From the NCBI GenBank assembly GCA_964413525.1, contig CAYPTI010000039.1:1-14610 (forward strand): DNA of 14,610 bases, in the 5' to 3' direction. The stretch comes from CAYPTI01 sp964413525 [NCBI: uncultured bacterium] (GTDB taxonomy: Bacteria > T1Sed10-126). Of the stretch, positions 1-7,866 are shown piece after piece (positions within the stretch are counted from its first letter, which is position 1; every line of letters starts with the position of its first letter). The translations under genes and the position numbers were made by a program. A model generated the notes under the pieces. It searched no databases. It saw only the letters and a list, made by a program, of their open reading frames with translations, and was not told where the DNA came from.

Positions 1-58
1 GGTAGAACCCCAGCCTTCCAAGCTGGTGATGCGGGTTCGATTCCCGTCCCCCGCTCCA
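1..58 (+). tRNA. tRNA-Gly(TCC), 5' end cut off by the window
   Basis: The 3' three quarters of a tRNA are visible. They comprise the end of the D arm (GGTAGAAC), an anticodon arm CCAGC/GCTGG around loop CTTCCAA with anticodon TCC, a short variable loop, a T arm GCGGG/CCCGT around TTCGATT, and an acceptor strand CCCCCGC followed by T and an encoded CCA at 56-58. Anticodon TCC reads GGA and GGG glycine codons. The missing acceptor strand should read close to GCGGGGG just left of the window. The next gene starts about 100 bases downstream and no terminator is visible between them. Confidence 0.95.
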
Positions 59-146
59 TTTTTAGATTGTTCTCCGTATACAGGGATGTTCGTATCCGGG
101 ACCCTGAACGGCATTCCGATGAACGGAGCGCACAACCCGAACCGTC

Positions 147-151
147 GGAGG
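147..151 (+). promoter_or_regulatory. Ribosome binding site fixing the start at 160
   Basis: GGAGG lies 8 bases before the ATG at 160. The open frame extends upstream to a TTG at 67, but that TTG abuts the tRNA and has no Shine-Dalgarno sequence. The ATG at 160 is therefore the better start. Confidence 0.7.
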
Positions 152-159
152 TATCAGAA

Positions 160-576
160 ATGTCTGATTCCGAGCCTCAGCCCTCGCCGGAGGAACAGCG
201 TCGCCGCAGCCGGCAGCAGAGCATCCAGGACCAGAATATGGAAATCCTGTCCCGCCTCGAACACCGGGAAGTCACCATCCGCTCAAACCGGTACGATGAC
301 GAAGACCGGGAATACTACGTGGAAACGGTGGAACGAACCTTTCTGGACGGGAACCGGGGTTACATCCCGTCGGTTCGGCTCGTGAATGAGAGCGTCCGAC
401 CCTCCCTCCAGCCCGTCCTGAAAATGCCCCGCCAGGTTATCCCGGTAGACGAGGACGAAGAAACCGTCACCCTGAATTTTATCTACACCTCCCAGCCTTC
501 GGTCGAACATTCGTTCCAGTACATGAACCGGTACGAACGGCCGGATCTGGAAATTTACATTACCTACCGCAAGTAA
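160..576 (+). CDS. Hypothetical acidic cytosolic protein, 138 aa
   Basis: I do not recognise this protein. The first 35 or so residues (Ser, Pro, Glu, Gln and Arg rich, with a run of charged residues around PEEQRRRSRQQS) look disordered or helical. The remainder, from about residue 45, alternates polar and hydrophobic residues and ends in aromatic-rich strands (FQYMNRYERPDLEIYITYRK), suggesting a small mostly-beta domain. There is no signal peptide, membrane segment, cysteine pair or catalytic motif. It stands alone between tRNA-Gly and the nucleoside phosphorylase gene, with 140 bases to the latter, so context does not suggest a role. The start is set by GGAGG 8 bases upstream. Codon use and the good ribosome binding site make it a likely real gene. 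Confidence 0.7.
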   Translation: MSDSEPQPSPEEQRRRSRQQSIQDQNMEILSRLEHREVTIRSNRYDDEDREYYVETVERTFLDGNRGYIPSVRLVNESVRPSLQPVLKMPRQVIPVDEDEETVTLNFIYTSQPSVEHSFQYMNRYERPDLEIYITYRK

Positions 577-716
577 CCGGTATTCCTACGTTTTCCGTAG
601 CTGGCGGTTGACCTGTATATCCGAATTCGGACGCGACCGTTTATTCCCGTCCGGGGTCGGTCGTTGGCTACCGGTGCACGGTCCCCGACCGGTTCGTCCA
701 GCTCGGAGGAGATTTT

Positions 717-2075
717 ATGGACGCCTATGAGCTGATCATGAACAAACGAAACGGGAACGAGCTGTCCGAACCGGAACTCGAGTTCCTGGTTTCCGGGTTT
801 ACCGACGGAGAGATTCCTGATTATCAGATGGCCGCCTTCCTCATGGCGACCTGGTTTCGCGGCATGAATCCCCGGGAACGAGCCCAGTTTACTCAGAAAA
901 TGGTCGATACCGGGGAGACGCTTGAGTATCCGAGGGTCTCGGGCACGCTGGTGGACAAACACAGCACCGGAGGAGTGGGAGACGGGGTCTCCCTGGCCCT
1001 GGTTCCCCTGGTGGGAAGTTTCGGGGTGAAGATCCCCATGATGTCCGGTCGGGGACTCGGACACACCGGAGGGACCCTGGACAAACTGGAATCGATCCCG
1101 GGATTCCGGGTCCAGTTCGGACAGGAGGAGATCCAGGACGTCCTGAATGAAGTCGGCGGACTCATTATGAGCCAGACAGGGGAGGTCGCCCCGGCGGATC
1201 AGAAAATGTACGCTCTGCGGGACGTGACGGCGACGGTGGACTCCGTGGATCTGATCGCCGCCAGCATCATGAGCAAGAAAATCGCCGAGGGCATGGACGC
1301 TCTGATCCTGGACGTGAAGACCGGCTCCGGCGCGTTCATGGTCGAGTACGAGGATTCACTGGAACTCGCCCGGGCCATGGTGGACATCGGTCGCAACCTC
1401 GATAAGGAGATCGCCGCCCTGGTCACCGACATGGATCAGCCGCTCGGCCGGGCGGTGGGAAATGCGCTGGAGATGAAGCAGGCGATCGAGATTCTCCACG
1501 ATCAGGGCCCACCCGACCTGACGGCACTGATCTGCCGTCTGGGCGCGGAAATGCTTCGTTTTGCCGGAGTTGAAGAGGACACGGATCGAGCTTACGACCG
1601 GCTCCGGGACCGACTCGGCGACGAGGAGGTCCTGGAGTACGCCCGGCGCATGATCGACCGACAGGACGGTGAACCGGGGGTGGTTGACGATCCCGGACTC
1701 CTCCCGGTCTCCGACGCGTCGACCGATGTTTCCTCCTCATCGGAGGGCTACGTTCAAGCCATCGACGCCTTCCAGATCGGATTGGCTGCCAAGAGCCTCG
1801 GGGCCGGCCGGGACACCATGGAGGATGAACTTGATTACGGGGCGGGACTGGAACTGGAGAAGAAGGTGGGAAGCCGGGTTGAGGCCGAAGAGACTCTCGT
1901 TCGGCTCCGTCACGAGGAATCGGTGTCCCCCGACACGGCCCGGGATCGGGTTCGCAGGGCCGTACAAATCGGTCCCGAGCCCCCGGAACCGAGACCGTTC
2001 ATCGTCTCCCGGGTGGATCGGGAGGGGACCGAAACCCGGCTTGATCGGGATCGCCCTGAGGGAGAACTGTCGTGA
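717..2075 (+). CDS. pdp: Pyrimidine-nucleoside phosphorylase (thymidine phosphorylase family), 452 aa
   Basis: This cytosolic enzyme of pyrimidine salvage splits uridine, thymidine or deoxyuridine with phosphate into the base and (deoxy)ribose 1-phosphate. The phosphate loop KHSTGGVGD is at residues 81-89. The family signature SGRGLGHTGGTLDKLE is at 110-125. The substrate residues Arg168, Ser183 and Lys187 fall at the same positions as in the Bacillus stearothermophilus enzyme, as I recall it, within a well conserved block (LRDVTATVDS, then SIMSKKIAEG). Length is slightly above the usual 430-440 because of a Pro/Arg-rich tail after about residue 415. The ATG follows GGAGGA (705-710) by 6 bases. 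The stop TGA overlaps the GTG of the next gene. PyNP is more likely than strict thymidine phosphorylase from the Bacillus-like sequence, but substrate range cannot be read here. Confidence 0.95.
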   Translation: MDAYELIMNKRNGNELSEPELEFLVSGFTDGEIPDYQMAAFLMATWFRGMNPRERAQFTQKMVDTGETLEYPRVSGTLVDKHSTGGVGDGVSLALVPLVGSFGVKIPMMSGRGLGHTGGTLDKLESIPGFRVQFGQEEIQDVLNEVGGLIMSQTGEVAPADQKMYALRDVTATVDSVDLIAASIMSKKIAEGMDALILDVKTGSGAFMVEYEDSLELARAMVDIGRNLDKEIAALVTDMDQPLGRAVGNALEMKQAIEILHDQGPPDLTALICRLGAEMLRFAGVEEDTDRAYDRLRDRLGDEEVLEYARRMIDRQDGEPGVVDDPGLLPVSDASTDVSSSSEGYVQAIDAFQIGLAAKSLGAGRDTMEDELDYGAGLELEKKVGSRVEAEETLVRLRHEESVSPDTARDRVRRAVQIGPEPPEPRPFIVSRVDREGTETRLDRDRPEGELS

Positions 2076-2290
2076 ATCAACAGGATTCCTTTGACGGGAC
2101 GATGTGGGTTGAATCCATCCGATCGGACGGGGTAATCCTTTCGAACGGGGAGTACGAAGTCGAGGTTCGCGTGTCCAGCACCCGGGACCGCGAGCGGGAT
2201 TTACCGGCATTGTTTCGACGGTTGACCATCGAAGACACGGTTCACATATCGTTTGAAACCCAGCTTGAACCTCCGGCTGATGACGCGTGA
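2072..2290 (+). CDS. Small hypothetical protein, 72 aa, coupled between pdp and the SerK-like gene
   Basis: The GTG start overlaps the pdp stop (GTGA, 2072-2075), and its own stop overlaps the GTG of the following gene (2287-2290). Both junctions are typical of translational coupling, which is the main evidence that this short frame is real. The protein is acidic and soluble. It has an early stretch TMWVESIRSDGVILSNGEYE that looks like two beta strands with a turn, and a later VHISFETQ strand. This suggests a small beta-barrel, faintly like DUF3006-type proteins, but I cannot assign a family. There are no cysteines, signal peptide or membrane segment. Its placement suggests a function tied to one of its neighbours. 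Confidence 0.65.
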   Translation: MNQQDSFDGTMWVESIRSDGVILSNGEYEVEVRVSSTRDRERDLPALFRRLTIEDTVHISFETQLEPPADDA

Positions 2291-2724
2291 GCAGCCCAAT
2301 TTCGGACCGGGAACCGGAACTGGTTCCCCTGGAGAGTCTTCGTCCTCACGAGCGCATTCTTCCCGATCGGCTCCAGGCGGTAATGTCCACGATTGAAGAA
2401 GAAAACATTGTTGACTACCCAATACTTATCGACAGTGAGTTCGGGGTAATTCTGGATGGTCATCACCGGTATCACGCCCTCCGGGAACTCGGTGTTCGGC
2501 TGGCGCCGGTGGTCCGCGTTCCCTACGATCGGGACGACCTTATCCAGCTAAAAACCCGACCGAACTCGCCCAGCGGAGAACTGACCAAACAGGAGGTTCT
2601 TCGAATGGGGTTGAGCGAAGAGGTCTTCCCCCCGAAGAGCACCCGCCATATCCTGACCGAATCCCTGTTGCCGGTCGACGTACCGGTGTCCCGTCTTAGG
2701 TCTGACGACGAAGCTATGACATAA
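2287..2724 (+). CDS. SerK-like ParB/Srx-fold protein, possible free-serine kinase, 145 aa
   Basis: The sequence shows a ParB/sulfiredoxin-type core: ESLRPHERILPDRL at residues 16-29, then VILDGHHRYHALRELG at 54-69, and a C-terminal VFPPKSTRHIL block at 113-123. All three match, in order, the free L-serine kinase SerK of Thermococcus kodakarensis as I remember it. Glu22 (in PHE) and Asp57 (in DGHHR) line up with its reported key residues Glu30 and Asp69. SerK makes O-phosphoserine from serine, using ADP as donor in the archaeon. The staphylococcal regulator SbnI is a related ParB-like serine kinase. This protein is only 145 residues against about 240, lacking most of the segment between the DGHHR block and the STRH block. 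The GTG start overlaps the previous stop. DNA binding is unlikely since no helix-turn-helix part follows. The fold is a confident call; kinase activity is inference. Confidence 0.75.
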   Translation: MSSPISDREPELVPLESLRPHERILPDRLQAVMSTIEEENIVDYPILIDSEFGVILDGHHRYHALRELGVRLAPVVRVPYDRDDLIQLKTRPNSPSGELTKQEVLRMGLSEEVFPPKSTRHILTESLLPVDVPVSRLRSDDEAMT

Positions 2725-2731
2725 TACGTCC

Positions 2732-2747
2732 GCGGTCGAGCGACCGC
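2732..2747 (+). other. Perfect 6-bp hairpin between the SerK-like gene and miaB
   Basis: GCGGTC (2732-2737) and GACCGC (2742-2747) form an uninterrupted inverted repeat with loop GAGC. No T-run follows, so it is not a standard intrinsic terminator. It could stabilise an mRNA end or be a chance hairpin in GC-rich DNA. Confidence 0.35.
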
Positions 2748-2798
2748 CGGCACGCAGGAAGAATCCTAACTTCTTTCAACTCCGAGGTTGGATTGGTT

Positions 2799-4172
2799 AT
2801 GCGAGGAACATACTCGATCGTTACGTTTGGCTGCCAGATGAACGAGTCCGACTCCGAAACCATGGCGGGCATGCTGGAGTCCGAAGGCTACGGACCGGCT
2901 GACGACCCGTCCGCCAGTGACATCATTATTGTCAACAGCTGTGCCGTTCGGGGGCAGGCCGAACAGAAGGCGTACAGTTACCTGGGACGGTACCGGGAGT
3001 TCAAGCAACAGAACCCCGAACTCATCATTGGGTTCGCCGGGTGCGTGGCTCAGAAAGAGGGGCAAAATTTGCTGGATCGGTTCGAGTACCTTGATTTCGT
3101 GCTCGGCCCCCAGAACCTCACGGGCCTTCCCCATTACCTCGACACCATTCGGGACGATAACCGGCGAATTCTCGCCACCGAGGGCAAGCTGGAAATGGTT
3201 GATTCCACCACCCCGAGGATCCGCCGGGAGGGGTCCCAGGCCTGGGTTCCCATCATGACCGGCTGCGATAAGTTCTGTACTTTCTGCATCGTCCCCCAGA
3301 CGAGGGGTCGGGAGCGCAGCCGGGATCCCTCCGATATCGTCCGGGAAGTAAGTGACCTCGTCGACGAGGACTACCGGGAGATCACCCTGCTCGGACAGAC
3401 CGTGAACAGCTACGGAAAAACCCTTCCCGAGGGCCAGACCTTTCCCCGGCTGCTCCGTCGGCTTGATCGGATCCCCGGTGACTATCGAATCCGCTTCACC
3501 AGCCCTCACCCGATGGACACCCCCCCGGAACTGGTCCGATGTTTTGATGAACTCGATCACCTTGCCCCCCATATTCACCTCCCGGTCCAGTCCGGTTCCG
3601 ATCGAATCCTCCGGAGGATGAACCGGAAGTACACCCGATCGGAATACATGGACATTATCGATCGGGTCCGGGACCTCGACCGGTACGTCTCCATCACCAC
3701 GGACGTGATCGTCGGTTTTCCCGGAGAAACCCGGGAGGATTTCGAACAAACGCTGGATCTGTTCCGGGAGGTTCGCTACAACAGCGCCTTTATGTTCAAG
3801 TTTTCCCCTCGACAAGGAACTCCCGCCGCGAAGATGGAGGATCCGGTGGAGGAGGAGGTCATCGCCGAGCGCCACCAGGAACTGCTATCCCTTCAGGAGG
3901 AGATCGCCGGCGAGGTCAACCAGCGGCTGGTCGGACGGACCCGGCAAGCCTTCGTTGAAGGGTACAGCCCCAAAAGCACCGAGGAGGAACCCCAGTACAC
4001 CGGCAGACTGGGGACCAACGAAGTCGTGGTCTTCGACGCCCCTCGGGAGGACGACTGGACCGGTGAATTTGTCCCGGTGACAATCGACCGGGCCGGTTCC
4101 TTTACGCTGTTTGGCGAGCCCGATCGACCGATTTCTTCCTCGCGGGAGCTCGCCGGTTCCGTCGCCACATGA
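2799..4172 (+). CDS. miaB: tRNA-2-methylthio-N6-dimethylallyladenosine synthase MiaB, 457 aa
   Basis: This radical-SAM methylthiotransferase converts i6A37 to ms2i6A37 in tRNAs reading UNN codons. Its N-terminal UPF0004 domain carries the three Fe-S cysteines at Cys12 (GCQMN), Cys48 (NSCAVR) and Cys82 (GCVAQ). The radical-SAM cluster motif CDKFCTFC is at Cys156/160/163, followed by IVPQTRGRERSR, close to the usual MiaB IVPYTRGRERSR. A TRAM domain occupies roughly the last 75 residues. Length is normal. I start at ATG 2799 to match typical MiaB N-termini. A TTG at 2793 has the closer Shine-Dalgarno (GAGG 2784-2787, 5 bases) and would add Met-Val. The stop overlaps the ATG of the following gene by 4 bases. 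The TRGRERSR signature and the placement before mutS favour MiaB over MtaB or RimO. Confidence 0.95.
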   Translation: MRGTYSIVTFGCQMNESDSETMAGMLESEGYGPADDPSASDIIIVNSCAVRGQAEQKAYSYLGRYREFKQQNPELIIGFAGCVAQKEGQNLLDRFEYLDFVLGPQNLTGLPHYLDTIRDDNRRILATEGKLEMVDSTTPRIRREGSQAWVPIMTGCDKFCTFCIVPQTRGRERSRDPSDIVREVSDLVDEDYREITLLGQTVNSYGKTLPEGQTFPRLLRRLDRIPGDYRIRFTSPHPMDTPPELVRCFDELDHLAPHIHLPVQSGSDRILRRMNRKYTRSEYMDIIDRVRDLDRYVSITTDVIVGFPGETREDFEQTLDLFREVRYNSAFMFKFSPRQGTPAAKMEDPVEEEVIAERHQELLSLQEEIAGEVNQRLVGRTRQAFVEGYSPKSTEEEPQYTGRLGTNEVVVFDAPREDDWTGEFVPVTIDRAGSFTLFGEPDRPISSSRELAGSVAT

Positions 4173-5179
4173 GCCGAATCTCGATCCTCGCTCCCGTCCT
4201 TCTTTTCATCACGGTCTGCCTGCTTGCCCCGTCCTCACTCTGGGGGTTCGAGTCGGTCGACAAAGCCCTCCGTGAGGGCACCACGCTCTCCCCGGACGAG
4301 GTCAGCGAGCTTAATCCGACCACGGCGGAACAACATGCCAAACTGGCCCGGGTCCTGAACGAGCCCGAAGCCTCAGCGACCCATTACCGCCGGGCCCTCG
4401 ATCTGGATCCTCCTCCTTCCGTTGGTCGTGAACTGTTCCGAGAATACCTTAATCTTCTGGTAATTATGGATGGGGACCTTAACCAGGATACAGGTTTTCT
4501 TGAGGACGTGTCCCGGGAGTTGGAAGAGGAATTTTCGAAGGAAGACTGGATCCAGCTTGCCCGGTTTTACCGGATGTCGGAACACTACGAATTGGCTCGA
4601 GAAACCTATCAGCAGGTCCTGATAAGGTTCGATTCAACCCCTCGGAGTCTGCTTGGACTGGCCGAATTGGCGCTGGTCCGGGAACAATTTGACGAGGCCG
4701 AACAGCGCCTGAATCAATACGTCCGAAACGAACCGACCACGCCCGCGTACTGGTACCTGAAGGGGCAGCTCCATGAACGGCAGGACCGGCCGGAGGAAGC
4801 CCGGCTGGCCTATCAGCAAATCACCGATTTTTATTCCGGTAGCCTGGTCCGTTCGCTGCTCGACGGGGAAACCGACGGGGGGTTTACCGGTGATGGAGAA
4901 GGGCCCGAGAGACCGGGGGAACCCGGTGAGGATGGAGTAACTCCCCACCGGGTTCAACTGGGTTCCTTTCAGGACCCCTCGCAGGCCCGAAGCTTTCGTG
5001 AGGACATTGCGCAGAACTACGACCGCCCCGTCACCATTCAGGAAACCACGGTTGATGGGACCCGCTTTTACCGGGTTCAGATCAGTGGATTTACCACGGA
5101 AACGGAAGCCGAGCAATTTCTTGAGCGGCTCCAGGGGAACGGGCAGGACGGGTATTACCTCCGGGTCGATTCCTCGTGA
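4169..5179 (+). CDS. Secreted TPR and SPOR domain protein, 336 aa
   Basis: A Sec-type signal peptide (residues 1 to about 26: basic start, LAPVLLFITVCLLAP core, SSLWG end) is followed by tetratricopeptide-like helical pairs. These run from about 47 to 222, clearest in LARETYQQVL, AELALVREQFDEAEQRL and KGQLHERQDRPEEARLAYQQ. A Gly/Glu/Pro-rich linker covers about 232-257. A SPOR domain covers 260-336, with its two characteristic halves HRVQLGSFQDPSQARSF and YRVQISGFTTETEAEQFL. SPOR domains bind glycan strands stripped of stem peptides at division septa, so the protein probably acts in the envelope, with the TPR part recruiting partners. There is no lipobox. ATG overlaps the miaB stop (ATGA), implying co-translation. 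Why it sits between miaB and mutS is not evident. Confidence 0.85.
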   Translation: MSRISILAPVLLFITVCLLAPSSLWGFESVDKALREGTTLSPDEVSELNPTTAEQHAKLARVLNEPEASATHYRRALDLDPPPSVGRELFREYLNLLVIMDGDLNQDTGFLEDVSRELEEEFSKEDWIQLARFYRMSEHYELARETYQQVLIRFDSTPRSLLGLAELALVREQFDEAEQRLNQYVRNEPTTPAYWYLKGQLHERQDRPEEARLAYQQITDFYSGSLVRSLLDGETDGGFTGDGEGPERPGEPGEDGVTPHRVQLGSFQDPSQARSFREDIAQNYDRPVTIQETTVDGTRFYRVQISGFTTETEAEQFLERLQGNGQDGYYLRVDSS

Positions 5180-5237
5180 GCCTTCCCGGCTCCGCGGTCG
5201 GTCCCTTCGCCGGATCGACCGGAGGGAGTAGACCGGC

Positions 5238-7859
5238 TTGAGCACGGACGGCGAATCCGATCTGCTCAAGCAGTATCACCGGATCAAGGAGGAACACCCC
5301 GACAGCATCCTGTTCTTCCGGCTGGGGGATTTTTACGAGCTGTTCTACGAGGACGCGGAGGTCGGGGCCCGGGAAATGGAGGTTCAGCTGACCTCCAAGC
5401 CGGTCGCCAAGGAAAAGGAAATTCCCATGGCGGGGGTTCCGGTCCGCTCGGTGGACTCCTACCTCGAGGCCCTGCTGGAGGCGGGACACCGGGTTGCGAT
5501 CTGCGAGCAAACGGAGGATGCCTCCGAGGCCGACGGGATCGTCAACCGGGAAGTGGTCCGGGTGGTGACTCCGGGAACCCTGACCGAGGAGGAGTACCTG
5601 GTCCAGCGAGAAAACAATTACCTGATGAGTGTGGTCGTTGAAGATGGCGATGAGCCGCGGGTCGGGGTGGCTTTCGTGGATCTGTCAACGGGTGAATTTG
5701 AAGCCACTCAGTTTCGGGACGATGACGATTACAACCTGCTGGATTCGGAACTCAACCGGCTCCATCCGTCGGAAGTGCTGGTGCCGGATGACAGGCGACA
5801 TTTAACGCTGGTTGACGATATCACCCCGTACCGGGACGACCTGGCGCTGGCTCGCCGGCCCGGATGGCAGTCCGATCCCGAGGAAGGGGAGCGGATTCTC
5901 ACGCAGGAATTCGAGGAACAGCACGTCGAGGAGGTCCTGGAGCAACCCCTTGCGCGGGGAGCGTCCGGAGCGCTGCTCCACTACCTGAAGGAAACCCAGA
6001 AACAGACCCTCCAGCACGTCGATCGAATTCGCACCTATGAACGCCAGCAATTCATGATCCTGGACAGCACCAGCCAGCGGAACCTGGAACTGGTCCGCTC
6101 CCTGACCGGTCAGGACAAGGCGACTTTGTTTGGCGTCCTTGATCATACCCAGACCGCCATGGGCGGTCGTCGGTTGCGCCGCTGGATCCAGCAACCCCTG
6201 ATGGACCGCACCCGGATCGGGGAACGACAGGGGGCCGTCGAGTGGCTGACGGACCGCACCGAACGAATTGACGACCTCAACGAAGAACTTCGCCACCTGT
6301 ACGACGTCCAGCGAATCGTGGGAAAAATCGGCTCCAACCGGGCCAACCCGAGGGATTTGAAGGCCCTGCTGACCAGCCTGGAACGGATTCCCGCCATCCA
6401 ATCGATGCTCCCGGACGAGGGACTGTTCGGGAGGATGGCCGACCGCCTGGAGGATCCCGGGGATCTGCGGGATCGGCTGGACCGGGCCCTGGTGGACAAC
6501 CCACCCGCGCTGATTTCCGAGGGCGGGATCTTCCGGTCGGAGTACGACGAGGAACTGAAGGAACTCCGGGACGCCATGAGCGGCGGCAAGGACTGGATCG
6601 CCGAGCTCCAGAAACAGGAACGGGAACGGCTCGGGGTTGAATCCCTCAAGGTCGGCCACAACAAGGTTCACGGGTACTACATCGAGGTGACGAAGGCCAA
6701 CACCGACGCGGTGCCGGATGACTACGAACGGAAACAGACCCTGAAAAATTCCGAACGGTACATCACCGACGAACTGAAGCAGAAGGAATCCCAGATTCTC
6801 GGAGCGGAGGAAAAAAGTCACGCCCTGGAGGAAAAGCTGTTCAAGCAACTGCGAGAATTCGTCTCCGAGTACCTGGACGTGCTGAAACAGAACGCCGACG
6901 TGCTGGCGGACCTGGACGTTCTGGCCTGTTTTGCGCACCTGGCCCTGGAGCGGAACTACTCGCGACCGTCGCTCCATGACGACCGACGTCTCACGGTGGA
7001 ACAGGGTCGCCACCCGGTGGTCGAGCAGCTCCATGAGGAGGAGTTTGTCCCCAACGACATCGAACTTGACCGGGACCGCCGCCAGGTGGTGCTGACCGGG
7101 CCGAACATGTCGGGAAAAAGCACCTATATCCGGCAGGTTGCCCTGATCACCATCATGGCCCAGATGGGATCCTACGTACCGGCTCAATCCGCCGAGATCG
7201 GCCTGGTGGATCAGGTGTTCACCCGGGTTGGAGCGCACGATTTCCTGGCCGGGGGACAGAGCACCTTCATGGTGGAGATGGTGGAAACCGCCGACATTCT
7301 CAACCACGCCACCGATCGGAGCCTGTTAATTCTGGACGAGGTGGGCCGGGGCACCAGTACCTATGACGGTCTGGCCATCGCCCGGGCCGTGATGGAGTAC
7401 ATCGTGGGGACGATCGAGGCCCGGACCCTGTTTGCAACCCACTACCACGAATTGACCGACATGGCGGAGGATCACCCGACCGTGATGAACCTGGTCGTTC
7501 GGGCTCGGGAGTGGGAGGACGAAATCGTGTTTCTTCGTCAGGTCGAAGAAGGACGAAGCGACCGTAGTTACGGGGTCCAGGTGGCCCGGCTGGCCGGCCT
7601 GCCCGAACCGGTCCTGGGGAGGGCCCGTTCGATCCTGAACGAACTGCAGACCCGGCGATCCACGTCGGCCAACGGCAGTTCCGGTGAAGGAGCTCCCGAT
7701 ACCGAACAGATCGATTTGTTTCATCCGGCCCGACCGGTTCTGGAGCGGATCCTCAACCTGGAAACCGAACGGCTCACCCCGCTGGAGGCCCTCCAGCTCC
7801 TGGACGATATCCAGTCGTCGCTGGATGAGCTGGTGGACGAATCGGAGCCCTCCGAGTAA
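5238..7859 (+). CDS. mutS: DNA mismatch repair protein MutS, 873 aa
   Basis: MutS recognises mismatches and small loops after replication and recruits MutL. The mismatch-reading motif Phe32-Tyr33-Glu34 lies in RLGDFYELFYEDA. The ABC-type ATPase domain has Walker A GPNMSGKST at 621-629 (Lys627), Walker B ILDEVGRGTSTYDG with Asp700/Glu701, and ATHYHEL shortly after. Near the C terminus QIDLF (824-828) fits a beta-clamp binding peptide. Length is standard for MutS1 and the mismatch-reading domain is intact, so it is not MutS2. The start is TTG, 11 bases after GGAGGG (5221-5226); the next in-frame ATG lies far inside the conserved N-terminal domain. It is separated from the SPOR gene by 58 bases and leads directly into mutL. 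Confidence 0.97.
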   Translation: MSTDGESDLLKQYHRIKEEHPDSILFFRLGDFYELFYEDAEVGAREMEVQLTSKPVAKEKEIPMAGVPVRSVDSYLEALLEAGHRVAICEQTEDASEADGIVNREVVRVVTPGTLTEEEYLVQRENNYLMSVVVEDGDEPRVGVAFVDLSTGEFEATQFRDDDDYNLLDSELNRLHPSEVLVPDDRRHLTLVDDITPYRDDLALARRPGWQSDPEEGERILTQEFEEQHVEEVLEQPLARGASGALLHYLKETQKQTLQHVDRIRTYERQQFMILDSTSQRNLELVRSLTGQDKATLFGVLDHTQTAMGGRRLRRWIQQPLMDRTRIGERQGAVEWLTDRTERIDDLNEELRHLYDVQRIVGKIGSNRANPRDLKALLTSLERIPAIQSMLPDEGLFGRMADRLEDPGDLRDRLDRALVDNPPALISEGGIFRSEYDEELKELRDAMSGGKDWIAELQKQERERLGVESLKVGHNKVHGYYIEVTKANTDAVPDDYERKQTLKNSERYITDELKQKESQILGAEEKSHALEEKLFKQLREFVSEYLDVLKQNADVLADLDVLACFAHLALERNYSRPSLHDDRRLTVEQGRHPVVEQLHEEEFVPNDIELDRDRRQVVLTGPNMSGKSTYIRQVALITIMAQMGSYVPAQSAEIGLVDQVFTRVGAHDFLAGGQSTFMVEMVETADILNHATDRSLLILDEVGRGTSTYDGLAIARAVMEYIVGTIEARTLFATHYHELTDMAEDHPTVMNLVVRAREWEDEIVFLRQVEEGRSDRSYGVQVARLAGLPEPVLGRARSILNELQTRRSTSANGSSGEGAPDTEQIDLFHPARPVLERILNLETERLTPLEALQLLDDIQSSLDELVDESEPSE

Positions 7860-7866
7860 CGGTACG

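Noticed and set aside
586-600. Inverted repeat CTACG/CGTAG with TTTTC loop after the first gene
   Set aside because: Only five pairs and no T-run after it, so it is too weak to call a terminator.
2073-2075. Possible in-frame selenocysteine UGA at the pdp stop, given a tRNA-Sec nearby
   Set aside because: The TGA is the normal end of a full-length protein and forms a GTGA overlap with the next start; no hairpin of SECIS type is seen just after it.
2766-3875. Long minus-strand open frame (369 codons) opposite miaB
   Set aside because: It is a shadow of miaB, whose Fe-S and radical-SAM motifs are intact; the antisense protein has no recognisable domain and arises from codon bias in GC-rich DNA.
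5802-7307. 501-codon minus-strand open frame opposite mutS
   Set aside because: mutS is unmistakable on the plus strand. The antisense product is His/Gly/Val-rich with no domain structure, typical of a shadow frame.
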